Position numbers and translations under genes: made by a program | Shown here: positions 17,630 through 26,513 of the stretch, piece after piece | Layout: the number at the start of each line of letters is the position of its first letter | How positions within the stretch are numbered: the first letter of the stretch is position 1 | Notes under the pieces: generated by a model | Database searches by the model: none | Told to the model about the DNA's origin: nothing | What the model saw: only the letters and a program-made list of their open reading frames with translations | NCBI RefSeq assembly: GCF_025527015.1 | Contig: NZ_JAODIM010000039.1 | Location: 310,001-374,000 of the forward strand | Origin: Winslowiella arboricola | GTDB lineage: Bacteria; Pseudomonadota; Gammaproteobacteria; Enterobacterales; Enterobacteriaceae | Direction of reading: 5' to 3' | Length of the DNA stretch: 64,000 bases

Positions 17630-18562
17630 ATGACGCATAAAAAAATTGCCGTGATTGGCGAATGCATGATTGAGCTGTCGCAGAAGGGCGCAGATTTAAA
17701 CCGTGGCTTTGGCGGCGATACCCTGAACACCGCCATCTATCTGGCGCGTCAGCTGCCAGCAGAGTCATTAAGCGTGGAGTATGTCACCGCGCTGGGAACC
17801 GATACTTTTAGTAATGAGATGGTCGCCGCCTGGCAGCAGGAGAAAGTGAAGACCACGCTAATCCAGCGCATGGAGAACAAACTCCCTGGCCTGTATTTTA
17901 TCGAAACCGACCCGCAAGGTGAGCGTACCTTCTTCTACTGGCGTAATGAAGCCGCAGCCCGTTACTGGCTGGAGAGTGAGCACGCTGATGAAATTTGTGA
18001 ACAGCTGGCGTTGTTTGACTACATCTATCTGAGCGGTATCAGCCTGGCGATACTAAATGCCAGCAGCCGGGAAAAATTACTCGCTTTGCTGGCTAAATGT
18101 CGTAGCAACGGCGGCAAAGTGATTTTTGATAACAATTATCGCCCACGCCTGTGGCAGAGCCGCGAAGAGGCGCAGCAGGCCTATGCCGACATGTTAGCCT
18201 GCACTGATATTGCCTTCCTGACGCTGGATGATGAAACGCTGCTGTGGGGCGAAGCCAGTGTTGATGATGTGGTCAGCCGCACACGCGCCGCGGGAGTGGC
18301 AGAAATTGTGATTAAACGTGGTGCGGAATCCTGCCTGGTGGCCAGCGGCGATGCGCCATTAATTGACGTGCCGGCGGTAAAGCTACCGAAAGAGAAGATT
18401 GTCGATACCACCGCGGCAGGCGATTCATTCAGTGCGGGCTATCTCGCCGTACGCCTGACCGGTGGCAGCCCCGCCGACGCGGCCGCGCGTGGTCATCTGA
18501 CCGCCAGCACGGTGATTCAGTATCGCGGCGCAGTGATCCCGAAAAGCGCGATGCCGCAGTGA
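17630..18562 (+). CDS. kdgK: 2-keto-3-deoxygluconate (KDG) kinase
   Basis: The 310-aa PfkB-family sugar kinase phosphorylates KDG to KDPG, which Eda then cleaves to pyruvate and glyceraldehyde-3-phosphate. Evidence includes the N-terminal IGECMIELSQKG and NRGFGGDTLNTAIYLAR (substrate pocket) and the C-terminal PfkB signature DTTAAGDSFSAGYL (259-272) with catalytic D265. E. coli KdgK is 309 aa and lies in the same place after pdeH. The inserted alginate-type locus starts directly downstream, so KdgK is both the backbone pectin/hexuronate enzyme and the last dedicated step for that locus. Confidence 0.97.
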   Translation: MTHKKIAVIGECMIELSQKGADLNRGFGGDTLNTAIYLARQLPAESLSVEYVTALGTDTFSNEMVAAWQQEKVKTTLIQRMENKLPGLYFIETDPQGERTFFYWRNEAAARYWLESEHADEICEQLALFDYIYLSGISLAILNASSREKLLALLAKCRSNGGKVIFDNNYRPRLWQSREEAQQAYADMLACTDIAFLTLDDETLLWGEASVDDVVSRTRAAGVAEIVIKRGAESCLVASGDAPLIDVPAVKLPKEKIVDTTAAGDSFSAGYLAVRLTGGSPADAAARGHLTASTVIQYRGAVIPKSAMPQ

Positions 18563-18581
18563 ACCCTCCTTCTCGCATGAC

Positions 18582-18605
18582 CAAAGCCGGTCGATCCCGG
18601 CTTTG
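18582..18605 (+). terminator. Hairpin after kdgK
   Basis: A perfect 9-bp stem CAAAGCCGG / CCGGCTTTG with a 6-nt loop begins 20 nt after the kdgK stop. There is no T-run, so termination would be partial. Confidence 0.45.
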
Positions 18606-18626
18606 ATCTGATCATTACGATCCTTC

Positions 18627-18723
18627 TGGTAATACAATTAAATCCATTTATGTGACTGAAGGCAATAAACAGGCCTGCAATTCTTTTAGCCTCTCCTTTT
18701 ACCGGCTAGTATTTGTATTACTA
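18627..18723. promoter_or_regulatory. Candidate GntR operator sites upstream of the reductase gene
   Basis: TGGTAATACAATT lies at 18627-18639. At 18707-18723 is an imperfect palindrome TAGTATTTGTATTACTA whose reverse strand starts TAGTAATACAAAT. That exact 13-mer recurs at 24516-24528 in the lyase/symporter promoter region, and related TGGTAATAC occurs at 24646. FadR-type GntR proteins that sense uronates bind TGGTnnTACCA-like sites, so these are likely the targets of the GntR protein encoded at 19641. Confidence 0.55.
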
Positions 18724-18756
18724 TATATCTAACAACCCGGTAATAAGGAAAAGCTG

Positions 18757-19533
18757 ATGTTCTCTGATCTTAAAAACAAACGTGTACTGATCACCGGTTC
18801 GACGGCCGGTGTCGGCCTGGCAGCTGCACAGGCATTTGCCCGCCAGGGCGCCAAAGTGGGGCTGAATGGTTCACGCCCGGAATCCGCCGTCAGTGCAACG
18901 CTGGCAGAGCTGCGCGCAGAGGGTTTTGACGTTGCGTATTTTCAGGCCGATCTGGCGCAGTCTGCCGCCTGCCAGCAGTTGATTGAAGCTTTTGTTAGCC
19001 ACTTTGGCGGCATCGACGTGCTGGTGAATAATGCCGGTGGCTTAGGTGGACGTAAAGGACTGGAAAGCATCGATGATGATTTTTACGACCATGTTATGAA
19101 TTTAAATGCACGTTCAGCGCTGATGACCACGAAGTTTGCCATTCCGCATTTACGGGCAGCGGCCAAAAGCAGCGGCGCCACCAGTGCGGTAATCAGTACC
19201 GGTTCGATTGCCGCCCGTGAAGGCGGTGGCCCTGGCGCCGGCATTTACGCGGCATCAAAAGCCTGGCTGCATGATATTCACCGTAACTGGGTGAAAGAGT
19301 TTACCGCTGACCATATCCGCTTCAATATCGTCTCACCGGGCACCATTGATACCGCTTTTCATGAAGATAAACCGCAGGAAGTGCGCGATCGCATTGCCAG
19401 TACTATCGCCATGGGCCGCTTTGGCCGCAGTGAAGAAGTGGCACCCAGCTTTCTGTTCCTCGCATCACACGCCTGTAGTGGTTATATCACCGGTCAGATT
19501 ATCGATGTTAATGGCGGCCAGATGGCACCCTGA
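18757..19533 (+). CDS. DEH reductase, SDR family (A1-R-like), alginate catabolism
   Basis: The 258-aa classical SDR has the same length as Sphingomonas sp. A1 DEH reductase A1-R and, as I recall that sequence, resembles it closely (start MF-DLK-KRVLITGS, IDVLVNNAGG, STGSIAAREGGGPGAG, NIVSPGTIDTAFH). Cofactor motif TGSTAGVG is at 13-20; catalytic S150, Y164 and K168 are in the A1-R positions. Such enzymes reduce 4-deoxy-L-erythro-5-hexoseulose uronate (DEH), the monomer from alginate, to KDG with NAD(P)H. kdgK directly upstream uses the product. TAATAAGGAAAAGCTG supplies the ribosome site. The assignment is by resemblance and context. Confidence 0.82.
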   Translation: MFSDLKNKRVLITGSTAGVGLAAAQAFARQGAKVGLNGSRPESAVSATLAELRAEGFDVAYFQADLAQSAACQQLIEAFVSHFGGIDVLVNNAGGLGGRKGLESIDDDFYDHVMNLNARSALMTTKFAIPHLRAAAKSSGATSAVISTGSIAAREGGGPGAGIYAASKAWLHDIHRNWVKEFTADHIRFNIVSPGTIDTAFHEDKPQEVRDRIASTIAMGRFGRSEEVAPSFLFLASHACSGYITGQIIDVNGGQMAP

Positions 19534-19640
19534 AACAAATTTTGGAAGGGAGCGCCAAAGAAACCATGCCCGGCGTAGGCGTTCCCAACCTGATGTTGTA
19601 TCATCGGCCCCATGTGAAACTTCAGGTATGACAAAAGCCT

Positions 19641-20339
19641 ATGCAGTTTGAAATGATAGCCAATGCCCAGCGTGGACTGGACCTGCTGATTGCCAGCGAC
19701 ATCGCGCGCAAAATCATGACTGGCACCCTGAATGCCGGTGATATTTTGCCCAGCGAAGTGGAATTATGTAGCCGGTTTGGCGTCAGCCGTACTGCGCTGC
19801 GTGAAGCATTAAAGCTGTTATCCTCAAAAGGCCTGCTGGAATCACGTCCTAAAATCGGCACACGCGTACGCGATCGCTCTCACTGGAATATCCTTGACGT
19901 TCAGCTACTTGAGTGGATGACCGGCATGGAAGCAACGGAAGAGATGTACCATCAGTTTCTGGAATTTCGCCGGGTGATTGAGCCACATGCCACCAGCCTC
20001 GCCGCCATCAATGCCACTAAAGAGCAGCGCATTGAGCTGTCGCGAATTTATCGCGAAATGTGCGAAGTCGACGCCGGCACGTTTGAGCCAGAAACCTGGG
20101 TGAATATCGACACTCAATTCCATCGGATGATTTTTCTCTCCTCCGGCAACTGCTTCTATATTCCCTTTGGCAACGTGCTGACCACGGTGTTTAAGTGGTT
20201 TATCAGCTACTCCTCCAAAGAGGGCGGCACCTGCATGAGTGACCATCGTAAAATCTATGAAGCAATTATGATGGGCGATGCCGAAGCAGCACGTCAGGCG
20301 TCGCTGAATCTGATGGAATCCAGTAAACATCGTCTGTAG
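19641..20339 (+). CDS. FadR-type GntR transcriptional regulator
   Basis: The product (up to 232 aa) has an N-terminal winged helix (LASDIARKIMTGTLNAGDIL-like region and SEVELCSRFGVSRTALREAL, then LLSSKGLLESRPKIGTRV) and a C-terminal FCD effector domain with the metal/ligand ligands suggested by EFRRVIEPHA, DTQFHRMIF and SDHRKIYEAI. The subgroup includes UxuR, ExuR and DgoR, which sense sugar acids. It sits 107 bp after the reductase gene and inside the uronate locus, so it probably represses it and responds to KDG or DEH. A second in-frame ATG at 19653 is also a possible start; no strong ribosome site decides between them. Confidence 0.88.
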   Translation: MQFEMIANAQRGLDLLIASDIARKIMTGTLNAGDILPSEVELCSRFGVSRTALREALKLLSSKGLLESRPKIGTRVRDRSHWNILDVQLLEWMTGMEATEEMYHQFLEFRRVIEPHATSLAAINATKEQRIELSRIYREMCEVDAGTFEPETWVNIDTQFHRMIFLSSGNCFYIPFGNVLTTVFKWFISYSSKEGGTCMSDHRKIYEAIMMGDAEAARQASLNLMESSKHRL

Positions 20340-20397
20340 CGGCGGCGTTTTCGTCGTCCGTGCCAAAGATTTCTATCGTCATCTGGAGTACAAAGCG

Positions 20398-21039
20398 ATG
20401 CTTAAAGTATGGGGCAGAAAAACCTCTTCCAATGTTCAGGCGCTGATGTGGTGCATCGGTGAACTCGGGCTTCCTTTCGAGCGTTACGATATCGGCCATA
20501 AGTATGGCGGCAACGATACCCCTGAGTTTCTGGCAATGAATCCTAATGGTCTGGTTCCGGTATTGAAGGATAATGACGGCCCGGCGCTGTTTGAGACCGG
20601 CGCCATCCTGCGCTATTTGTCTGAGCAGTACGCTACAGCGCCGTTCTGGCCAGATGACATTGTGCAGCGCAGCCAGGTGGATATGTGGGCGGAGTGGGCC
20701 AAGCTGAACATCTCACTGAGCTTTACCGGGCCAATCTTCTGGAAAATAGTGCGAACGGCGGAGAAAGATCGTGATCCAGTGGCGATTACGGCGGCAATCA
20801 GACATCTGACCAGGCTATTACAAATCGCTGAAACCCGGCTGGCGCAGCACGACTACCTGGTGGGTAATGCCTTTACGCTGGCGGATATTCAGCTCGGTTA
20901 TATGCTGTATCGTTACTATGATATTGATATTGAGCGCGCCGATTTACCGGCGCTGCAACGCTATTATCAGCGTCTGACGCAGCGTCCCGCTTATCGTGAG
21001 CATGTGATGATCTCATATGAAGAGCTGCGGGTAGTCTGA
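20398..21039 (+). CDS. Glutathione S-transferase family protein in the uronate locus
   Basis: The 213-aa protein has an N-terminal GST domain (MLKVWGRKTSSNVQALMWCI; S10/S11 candidate catalytic serines; NPNGLVPVLKD; ETGAILRYL) and a C-terminal helical domain with NAFTLADIQLGYMLYRYY. It differs clearly from the GST at 8202 and is not a recent duplicate. CTGGAG precedes the ATG. It follows gntR by 58 bp on the same strand, so it may be co-transcribed with the reductase and regulator. A role in alginate use is not established; it could protect against reactive aldehydes such as DEH or be a passenger. Confidence 0.88.
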   Translation: MLKVWGRKTSSNVQALMWCIGELGLPFERYDIGHKYGGNDTPEFLAMNPNGLVPVLKDNDGPALFETGAILRYLSEQYATAPFWPDDIVQRSQVDMWAEWAKLNISLSFTGPIFWKIVRTAEKDRDPVAITAAIRHLTRLLQIAETRLAQHDYLVGNAFTLADIQLGYMLYRYYDIDIERADLPALQRYYQRLTQRPAYREHVMISYEELRVV

Positions 21040-21085
21040 CCGGCCGCAAGCTCAGCACGGCGACCCTGCGGTCGCCGTTCGCCAG

Positions 21086-23179
21086 TCAGGCGGTTTGCCA
21101 GCTAACGTCAAAAGCATCACGGGTAACAACCACCGACATCTCTCGCCCGTCAACGAAGTGAACACTAACTTCAGAATAGTCAGGCAGATGCTTTTTGACC
21201 TTTACCTGCCGCACTTTTCCGCGCGCATCAAGCGAGGTTTCCGTCGCTTCATCAAAGTAACCATGGGTTTCAATCGCGCAGGCAAACAGCACATTGTCGC
21301 CGTGGGTACGCCAGATCCAGGCGGGTTCGCTGCGCAGGTTAAAATTCGGGTCGCTGGCGCCACTGCGCGCAATAATCGCTTCACCCCCTTCAGGTAAAGC
21401 GCAGCAGGCGCTGTAAAAACTGTCGCCATCCAGCCAGCTAATCAACGCAGAATCGCCCGCCGCGATTTCGCCCTGAGCACAGCGCCATAAGTGTTGATAG
21501 CCGTCACTGTCCCCTAAAGGGTTCCAGCTTTTCCCGGTGCTGTACTGAAAGTTAGTATTCACTAACTGACCATCAGTATGCAGGCAGTAATCATACTGAT
21601 GCTGCTGCTGACTTTGCAGGCTATAGAGATCCAGCAGCAGCGGTTTTACGCTGCCGGTAACCTGTAGCATCAGCACCGTACGACGCATGGTGACACCGGC
21701 GTAATATTCCTGCAGCTGAGCGCTAATCCCCTGACCGTCAGGATGGTCGGTGATAAAGAAGCAGGTTTCACCGTGACGCTGTTCGGCCAGCGAGCTTGTG
21801 CCCTGATTCTGGCTACGCTGATCGACGACTACAGTGTTATGCGCCACCGTCTGCTTACAATAGCTATTGTTTTCAGGAATATAGCGTCCGCCAAATTTCG
21901 GTTCAACGTTGACCCAGCGACCAAAACCATAATCTTTCAATACCTCGCGCCCGCGATTAAACCAGCTGAGATGCAGACCATCAAAGTGACCGTGATTTAA
22001 CGCTGAGTGCAGTCGGGGGATACTGCCGTGCTGGCCATACCACAGCAGCGCCATATGAGTATCCTGCTGTTCATCGCGCTGACGTAATACGGCAATAGCA
22101 CCACACTCTCCCTGCTCGCCATCCCTGACCAGCAGGCTGGGCCAGATATCATCCTGCACGCCAGCGGCCACCGCACGACTCAGTTCTGCGGCGCCCCCTC
22201 CCAGCCATAGTACTCCCTGACGCTGCGCCAGTGCGGCAAGACGTGCATCAGCACCATAACGGCGCCAGCAGACGCTGACGGCAATCAGAGCGCCTTCATC
22301 TTGCAGACTCATGCTTCTGGAAGCATCATTCAGCGCCGGTAAGCTGTCGTCAGGGAAGGCCAGCGCAAATAGCGTGTAACAGGTACGATAAATCAGCTGC
22401 TGACGGTAGTGCCAGATATCCAGTTCAGGCTGCCGCTGCGCAATAGCTTCCGCCAGCAGCAGCAAAGGACGCAACCCAAAGCGATGGTAATAGGGGCCTT
22501 CGATATAGTAACCATCCGGCGAAAACAGCCCGTCCAGCTGGGCAAAAAATCCGCCGCTCTGGCTGTCACCCGCCAGGCCATACAGGGATTTATCGACCAG
22601 TTGCTGATCATTCAGCACATAGCCACAAAGCGCCACCGCCGCCACTGACCACAGGCCATGGTTGTGCACAATATCGAAGGTTTCCGCATGCAGCGTCATC
22701 GCTTCCACCGCCATCAGTCGCAACAGATTTTCTTCGATATGGTGGCGATCGTCGGCGTTAAGGGAGGAAATAATGCAATGATAGCCTTCAGCGGCATACA
22801 GCAGAAACATATGCTCATTCAGCGTCTGATGGAACAGACGCCCTGGCGGATTGGTATCGCGGCTGGTGGCGCTGCCCAGTTGCGGGTAGCAGTCTGCATA
22901 GCCTTTTAACAGCGTCAGCGCCGTGTCGCGATAGCGTTGATCGTCGGTAATCAGCCACAGCCGTCCGGCCTGATTAATTATCTGATAGTTCAGTTTATGC
23001 CGGGCATGCTCTGGGCCACCTGCTTCACCGTGTCCGGGAATTTCCAGCGGTAGTTGTAGCCAGCGGTTAAGCTGCGCAATCTGCTGATTGAGGCTTCGCC
23101 CCAAAAGTGAGTTAGTGCCCACTTCACTCCTGAAGCGCTCTATATCGGCATAATCAATTAATAATGGTTGCCATCTCAT
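21086..23179 (-). CDS. Cytoplasmic oligoalginate lyase, heparinase II/III fold (PL17/PL15-like)
   Basis: The 697-aa protein has an N-terminal alpha-toroid domain and a C-terminal heparinase II/III beta-sheet domain. Candidate catalytic residues are N173-H174 in IVHNHGLWSV, Y230 in EGPYYHRFG, H397 in NHGHFDG and Y439 in NNSYCKQTVAHNT. The 56-residue H174-Y230 spacing equals that of Alg17c H202-Y258 as I remember it. Such exolytic lyases cut unsaturated oligo-uronates to the monomer that becomes DEH. There is no signal peptide, so it acts in the cytoplasm after import. It overlaps the upstream secreted lyase by 4 nt (ATGA), implying translational coupling. PL family and alginate specificity are inferred; glucuronan or another uronan is possible. 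Confidence 0.82.
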   Translation of the reverse strand: MRWQPLLIDYADIERFRSEVGTNSLLGRSLNQQIAQLNRWLQLPLEIPGHGEAGGPEHARHKLNYQIINQAGRLWLITDDQRYRDTALTLLKGYADCYPQLGSATSRDTNPPGRLFHQTLNEHMFLLYAAEGYHCIISSLNADDRHHIEENLLRLMAVEAMTLHAETFDIVHNHGLWSVAAVALCGYVLNDQQLVDKSLYGLAGDSQSGGFFAQLDGLFSPDGYYIEGPYYHRFGLRPLLLLAEAIAQRQPELDIWHYRQQLIYRTCYTLFALAFPDDSLPALNDASRSMSLQDEGALIAVSVCWRRYGADARLAALAQRQGVLWLGGGAAELSRAVAAGVQDDIWPSLLVRDGEQGECGAIAVLRQRDEQQDTHMALLWYGQHGSIPRLHSALNHGHFDGLHLSWFNRGREVLKDYGFGRWVNVEPKFGGRYIPENNSYCKQTVAHNTVVVDQRSQNQGTSSLAEQRHGETCFFITDHPDGQGISAQLQEYYAGVTMRRTVLMLQVTGSVKPLLLDLYSLQSQQQHQYDYCLHTDGQLVNTNFQYSTGKSWNPLGDSDGYQHLWRCAQGEIAAGDSALISWLDGDSFYSACCALPEGGEAIIARSGASDPNFNLRSEPAWIWRTHGDNVLFACAIETHGYFDEATETSLDARGKVRQVKVKKHLPDYSEVSVHFVDGREMSVVVTRDAFDVSWQTA

Positions 23180-24468
23180 CCTTTGTTCTCCTGTTGCCAG
23201 TGCGGTTGCGATAGCAGCCAGGTTTCACGCTGCGCCTGAATGACCGCACCACGTTCAACGTCCTGCTCGTAACCTTCTCCTTTGTTGCCGGTATCAAATT
23301 GCGCCTGCTGAATCAGTTGCTGATAACGAGTGTCGTGCCGGCGATTGTCGGCCAGTGACAACAAGGGAATTAAGCGTACGCTAACGCGATCAAGAGATTT
23401 GTATGGCCAGGCGCGCGCATCGCTGGTGTAAGGCGCCATAAAGTCCAGCGCGCGGATAATGCCCGCCTGCTGCGCATTCTGGTAATGCCATAAATTTCCG
23501 GCATCGGCCTTCGTCGCCAGTTCCGCCAGCGCGGTCAGCGCCTGCAGATTAAAGTAGCTGTAGTGGAAAGAGCGGGTACGCGCCAGCTCTTCCGGCTGTG
23601 AGCCATCGGCCGCCAGCTGATACGCCAGCTTGCTTTCCGCCAGCGTCACCATCTGTTTGATCAGCGCCGGTTGTTGCAGATACCAGGCAATGCCCGCCAC
23701 CTGTACGGCATACCAGTTACCATGGTTGTTTTTGGCCTGCGCCTCTTTTTTTGCCAGTTTGCTGGTCTGCAACCAGTGCAGATACTCTTGCATCCACTGC
23801 TGCATTGCCTGCTCGTCACTGGCTTTCCAGCCTGGCGCCTGACGCAGCATAATCAGCGAATCAACAATACGCGTCGCGAAGTAGCGGCCATCCAGCACTC
23901 CAGATGAACGTCCGTCAGCCACACCGGGCACGCCCTGCGCAAAATTAAGGTTGGGATTCATCCGCGTTTGCGGCGCAATAAACCAGTGGTGCAGCTGAGC
24001 AATAGCTTTGTCGGCATAACGTTGCTCACCGGAGAAATACCAGGCCAAAGTCAGCGCCTGTACGTCAGCGGTAAATGCCGCCAGCCGCACGCCGTCCGAC
24101 TGCTGATTTTTACTGGCCGGGTTAACCTCACCATCCCGGCGCACCCATGGCAGACCATCGCTTTTACTGTCATCTGGCCACCAGTAGGCACTGAGACTCA
24201 GATAGTCATGCTTTGAACCACTGGCTGGCGTCATACCTTTATCGGTGACGCTCATCAGCGGGTGTTGCAGGGCTTTGTCAGCCTGGCGCTGTAACGCCTG
24301 CCAGGCTGCGGTGGTCTGTGCCGGCGCCTGATGCTGCGTCAGCTGTTGCCTGACCGCGGCAATCTGTGTATCCACCAGAAAGGCCAGCGCATCTGCACGC
24401 ACCGGTAAGCTGGCGCCGAGCATCAGCCACAGTAAGCAGAGTAAACCGCGGCTTATCCTGTTTCTCAT
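23176..24468 (-). CDS. Secreted alginate-lyase-family polysaccharide lyase
   Basis: The 430-aa protein has a clear signal peptide (MRNRISRGLLCLLWLMLGAS, cleavage near residue 25) and an alpha-toroid lyase domain. Family marks are HDYLSLSAYWWPDD (87-100), SSGVLDGRYF (188-197), NNHGNWY (247-253) with catalytic candidates N248 and H249, and the basic/tyrosine motif ELARTRSFHYSYFNL (294-308). It should cut the polymer in the periplasm or outside. ATG at 24468 is chosen over a longer frame because AGGAGA lies 8 nt upstream and the signal peptide starts there. Related families (PL5, PL38, PL39) include enzymes on alginate and on glucuronan, so the substrate is not certain. It forms an operon with the PL17-like gene. 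Confidence 0.82.
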   Translation of the reverse strand: MRNRISRGLLCLLWLMLGASLPVRADALAFLVDTQIAAVRQQLTQHQAPAQTTAAWQALQRQADKALQHPLMSVTDKGMTPASGSKHDYLSLSAYWWPDDSKSDGLPWVRRDGEVNPASKNQQSDGVRLAAFTADVQALTLAWYFSGEQRYADKAIAQLHHWFIAPQTRMNPNLNFAQGVPGVADGRSSGVLDGRYFATRIVDSLIMLRQAPGWKASDEQAMQQWMQEYLHWLQTSKLAKKEAQAKNNHGNWYAVQVAGIAWYLQQPALIKQMVTLAESKLAYQLAADGSQPEELARTRSFHYSYFNLQALTALAELATKADAGNLWHYQNAQQAGIIRALDFMAPYTSDARAWPYKSLDRVSVRLIPLLSLADNRRHDTRYQQLIQQAQFDTGNKGEGYEQDVERGAVIQAQRETWLLSQPHWQQENKG

Positions 24469-24515
24469 CACTCTTCTCCTGAGAATGTAGGTTTCCTGAA
24501 CATCGCTTGTCTTAT

Positions 24516-24665
24516 TAGTAATACAAATAAAACTTTTCGCTGGAAAATCTGCCATAGCATTTTCAGAAATGCCACGCAGAACACGCAGTAAATCCGGTGT
24601 TATTGAAGCCGGTCACAAATTACGCAGATTCTTTTTGTTTTACTCTGGTAATACTTTTACAAATT
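24516..24665. promoter_or_regulatory. Candidate GntR operator sites between lyase and symporter genes
   Basis: TAGTAATACAAAT (24516-24528) is identical to the sequence at 18711-18723 read on the other strand. TGGTAATAC starts at 24646 and is followed by TTTTACAAATT. One site is 48 bp before the lyase start and the other about 60 bp before the symporter start, so each divergent operon would have its own site. Confidence 0.55.
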
Positions 24666-24725
24666 ATCCGTACGCAAAATCTGGTCATACAAAAACATTA
24701 CTGACCCTACAAAGAGAAGAACGCT

Positions 24726-26513
24726 ATGGATCTCAATACAATCGTGATGATCGGCTACTTCATACTGATGATCATCATAAGCTATGCATTCAAAAAGATG
24801 GGCACCGGATCCTCCAGCCACTACTTCCGTGGTGGTGGCCGTATGCTGTGGTGGATGGTTGGCGCCACCGCCTTTATGGTGCAGTTTAGTGCCTGGACCT
24901 TTACCGGCGCCGCGGGTCAGGCCTATCGCTACGGTTTTAACGTCATAACCGTATTCCTCGGCAATGTGTTTGGCTACATCATGGCATGGTACTGGTTTGC
25001 TACCCGCTTTCGCCAGATGCGTGTCGATACCCCGACTGAGGCGATTAGCCATCGTTTTGGCCGGGTCAACGAGCAGTTTTTTACCTGGATGCTGATTCCG
25101 CTTAGTATCCTCAGCGCTGGCGTCTGGCTTAACAGCCTGGCGGTATTTGCCAGTGCGGTATTTAAGTATGACGTGACGCTGACATTGTGGATCACCGGTA
25201 TTGTTGTGCTGCTGATTTCCCTGCTCAGCGGCGCCTGGGGGGTGGTCGCCAGTGACTTTGTCCAGACGCTGGTGGTGGCACTGATTTCCGTAGTCTGTGC
25301 GGTGGTGGCGCTGATCAAAGTCGGTGGTCCGATCAACCTGGTCACACAATTTCCGTCCGGCTTTATCACCGGCCCGGACGTTGGCCCTCACTATATTTCG
25401 CTGCTGTTTGTCTGCTTTATTTTTTTCTTTATTAAGCAGGTACAGAGCATTAACAATATGCAGGATTGTTATCGCTTTTTAACCGCCAAAGACAGCTTAA
25501 ATGCTAAAAAAGCGGCGCTGTTTGCCCTGATACTGATGTTTTTCGGCACGCTGATCTGGTTTATCCCGCCGTGGGCAGTGGCAATACTCTATCCTGATGC
25601 CGCCAGTGCGCACCCGGAGCTGGGCAAAAATGCCACCGATGCGGTCTATCTGATCTTTGCTGAACGCGCGATGCCGGTGGGGACTGTTGGCTTGCTGATG
25701 GCTGGTCTGTTCTCCGCCACCATGTCATCGATGGATGCGGCGTTAAACCGTAACTCAGGCATCTTCGTGCGTAGCTTCTGGACGCCGATCATCAACCGCA
25801 ACCAGCCACGCAGTGAAAACTATCAGCTGCGGGTCGGACAAATGGTCTGCATAGTGAATGGCATTCTGGTGATCCTGGTTGCTCAGTATATGCATACCAT
25901 GCAGACCTTTAGCCTGTTCGACCTGATGATCAAAGTTGGCACCCTGCTACAGGCGCCGATTATTGTGCCGCTGTTCTTTGGTATGTTTATCCGCCGCGTG
26001 CCCGACTGGTCAGCCTGGGTCACCGTACTGTTTGGTCTGTTTGTTTCATGGGTGATCAGCCACTGGTTTACCGCTACGGATGTCGCGGCACTGCTGGGGA
26101 TGACGCCTACCGCGCGTGAAATTAACGATATCTCGGCGATGTGGAACATCTTCTCGCATCTGGTGTTTACCGGCGGCTTCTTCTGCCTGACAACCCTGTT
26201 TTATCGTCCCGAAGCCAGTCCTGCGCGCCAGAAAGAGGTGTCCAGCTTCTTCGCGACCATGGAACAACCGGTCTTTGCGGAAGAGGATCAGGATGAGTTC
26301 GATCGTATGCAGCGCGATAAGATCGGTAAGATCTCGATGATGATGGGCGCTGGTCTGATGCTGTTGATTCTGGTGCCGAATCCGCTGTGGGGACGCCTGC
26401 TGTTCCTCGCCTGTGCGCTGACTATCCTGCTGTTTGGCTGGGTGCTGTATCGCAGTGCCAGCAAAAAACCGCAACCAGCCGATGCGGCTTCGCTGGCTGA
26501 ACATCGCCGTTAA
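24726..26513 (+). CDS. Sodium:solute symporter (SSS family), probable oligo-uronate importer
   Basis: The 595-aa protein has about 14 membrane helices and SSS-family features: SSSHYFRGGGRMLWWMVGAT after helix 1, VQFSAWTFTGAAGQAYRYG, TPTEAISHRFG, and LLMAGLFSATMSSMDAALNR with an NSGIFVRSF continuation. Related symporters (ToaA/ToaB in Vibrio splendidus) import alginate oligomers or the DEH monomer. It is divergent from the two lyase genes, with shared operator-like sites between. The C-terminal 60 residues form an extra helix pair with a charged linker (EEDQDEFDRMQRDK). Substrate is inferred from context. Confidence 0.88.
   Translation: MDLNTIVMIGYFILMIIISYAFKKMGTGSSSHYFRGGGRMLWWMVGATAFMVQFSAWTFTGAAGQAYRYGFNVITVFLGNVFGYIMAWYWFATRFRQMRVDTPTEAISHRFGRVNEQFFTWMLIPLSILSAGVWLNSLAVFASAVFKYDVTLTLWITGIVVLLISLLSGAWGVVASDFVQTLVVALISVVCAVVALIKVGGPINLVTQFPSGFITGPDVGPHYISLLFVCFIFFFIKQVQSINNMQDCYRFLTAKDSLNAKKAALFALILMFFGTLIWFIPPWAVAILYPDAASAHPELGKNATDAVYLIFAERAMPVGTVGLLMAGLFSATMSSMDAALNRNSGIFVRSFWTPIINRNQPRSENYQLRVGQMVCIVNGILVILVAQYMHTMQTFSLFDLMIKVGTLLQAPIIVPLFFGMFIRRVPDWSAWVTVLFGLFVSWVISHWFTATDVAALLGMTPTAREINDISAMWNIFSHLVFTGGFFCLTTLFYRPEASPARQKEVSSFFATMEQPVFAEEDQDEFDRMQRDKIGKISMMMGAGLMLLILVPNPLWGRLLFLACALTILLFGWVLYRSASKKPQPADAASLAEHRR

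Noticed and set aside
24657-25391. Antisense reading frame over the symporter gene
   Set aside because: Composition (many His, Gln, Asp) and position opposite membrane-helix codons show that it is a shadow of the real gene.
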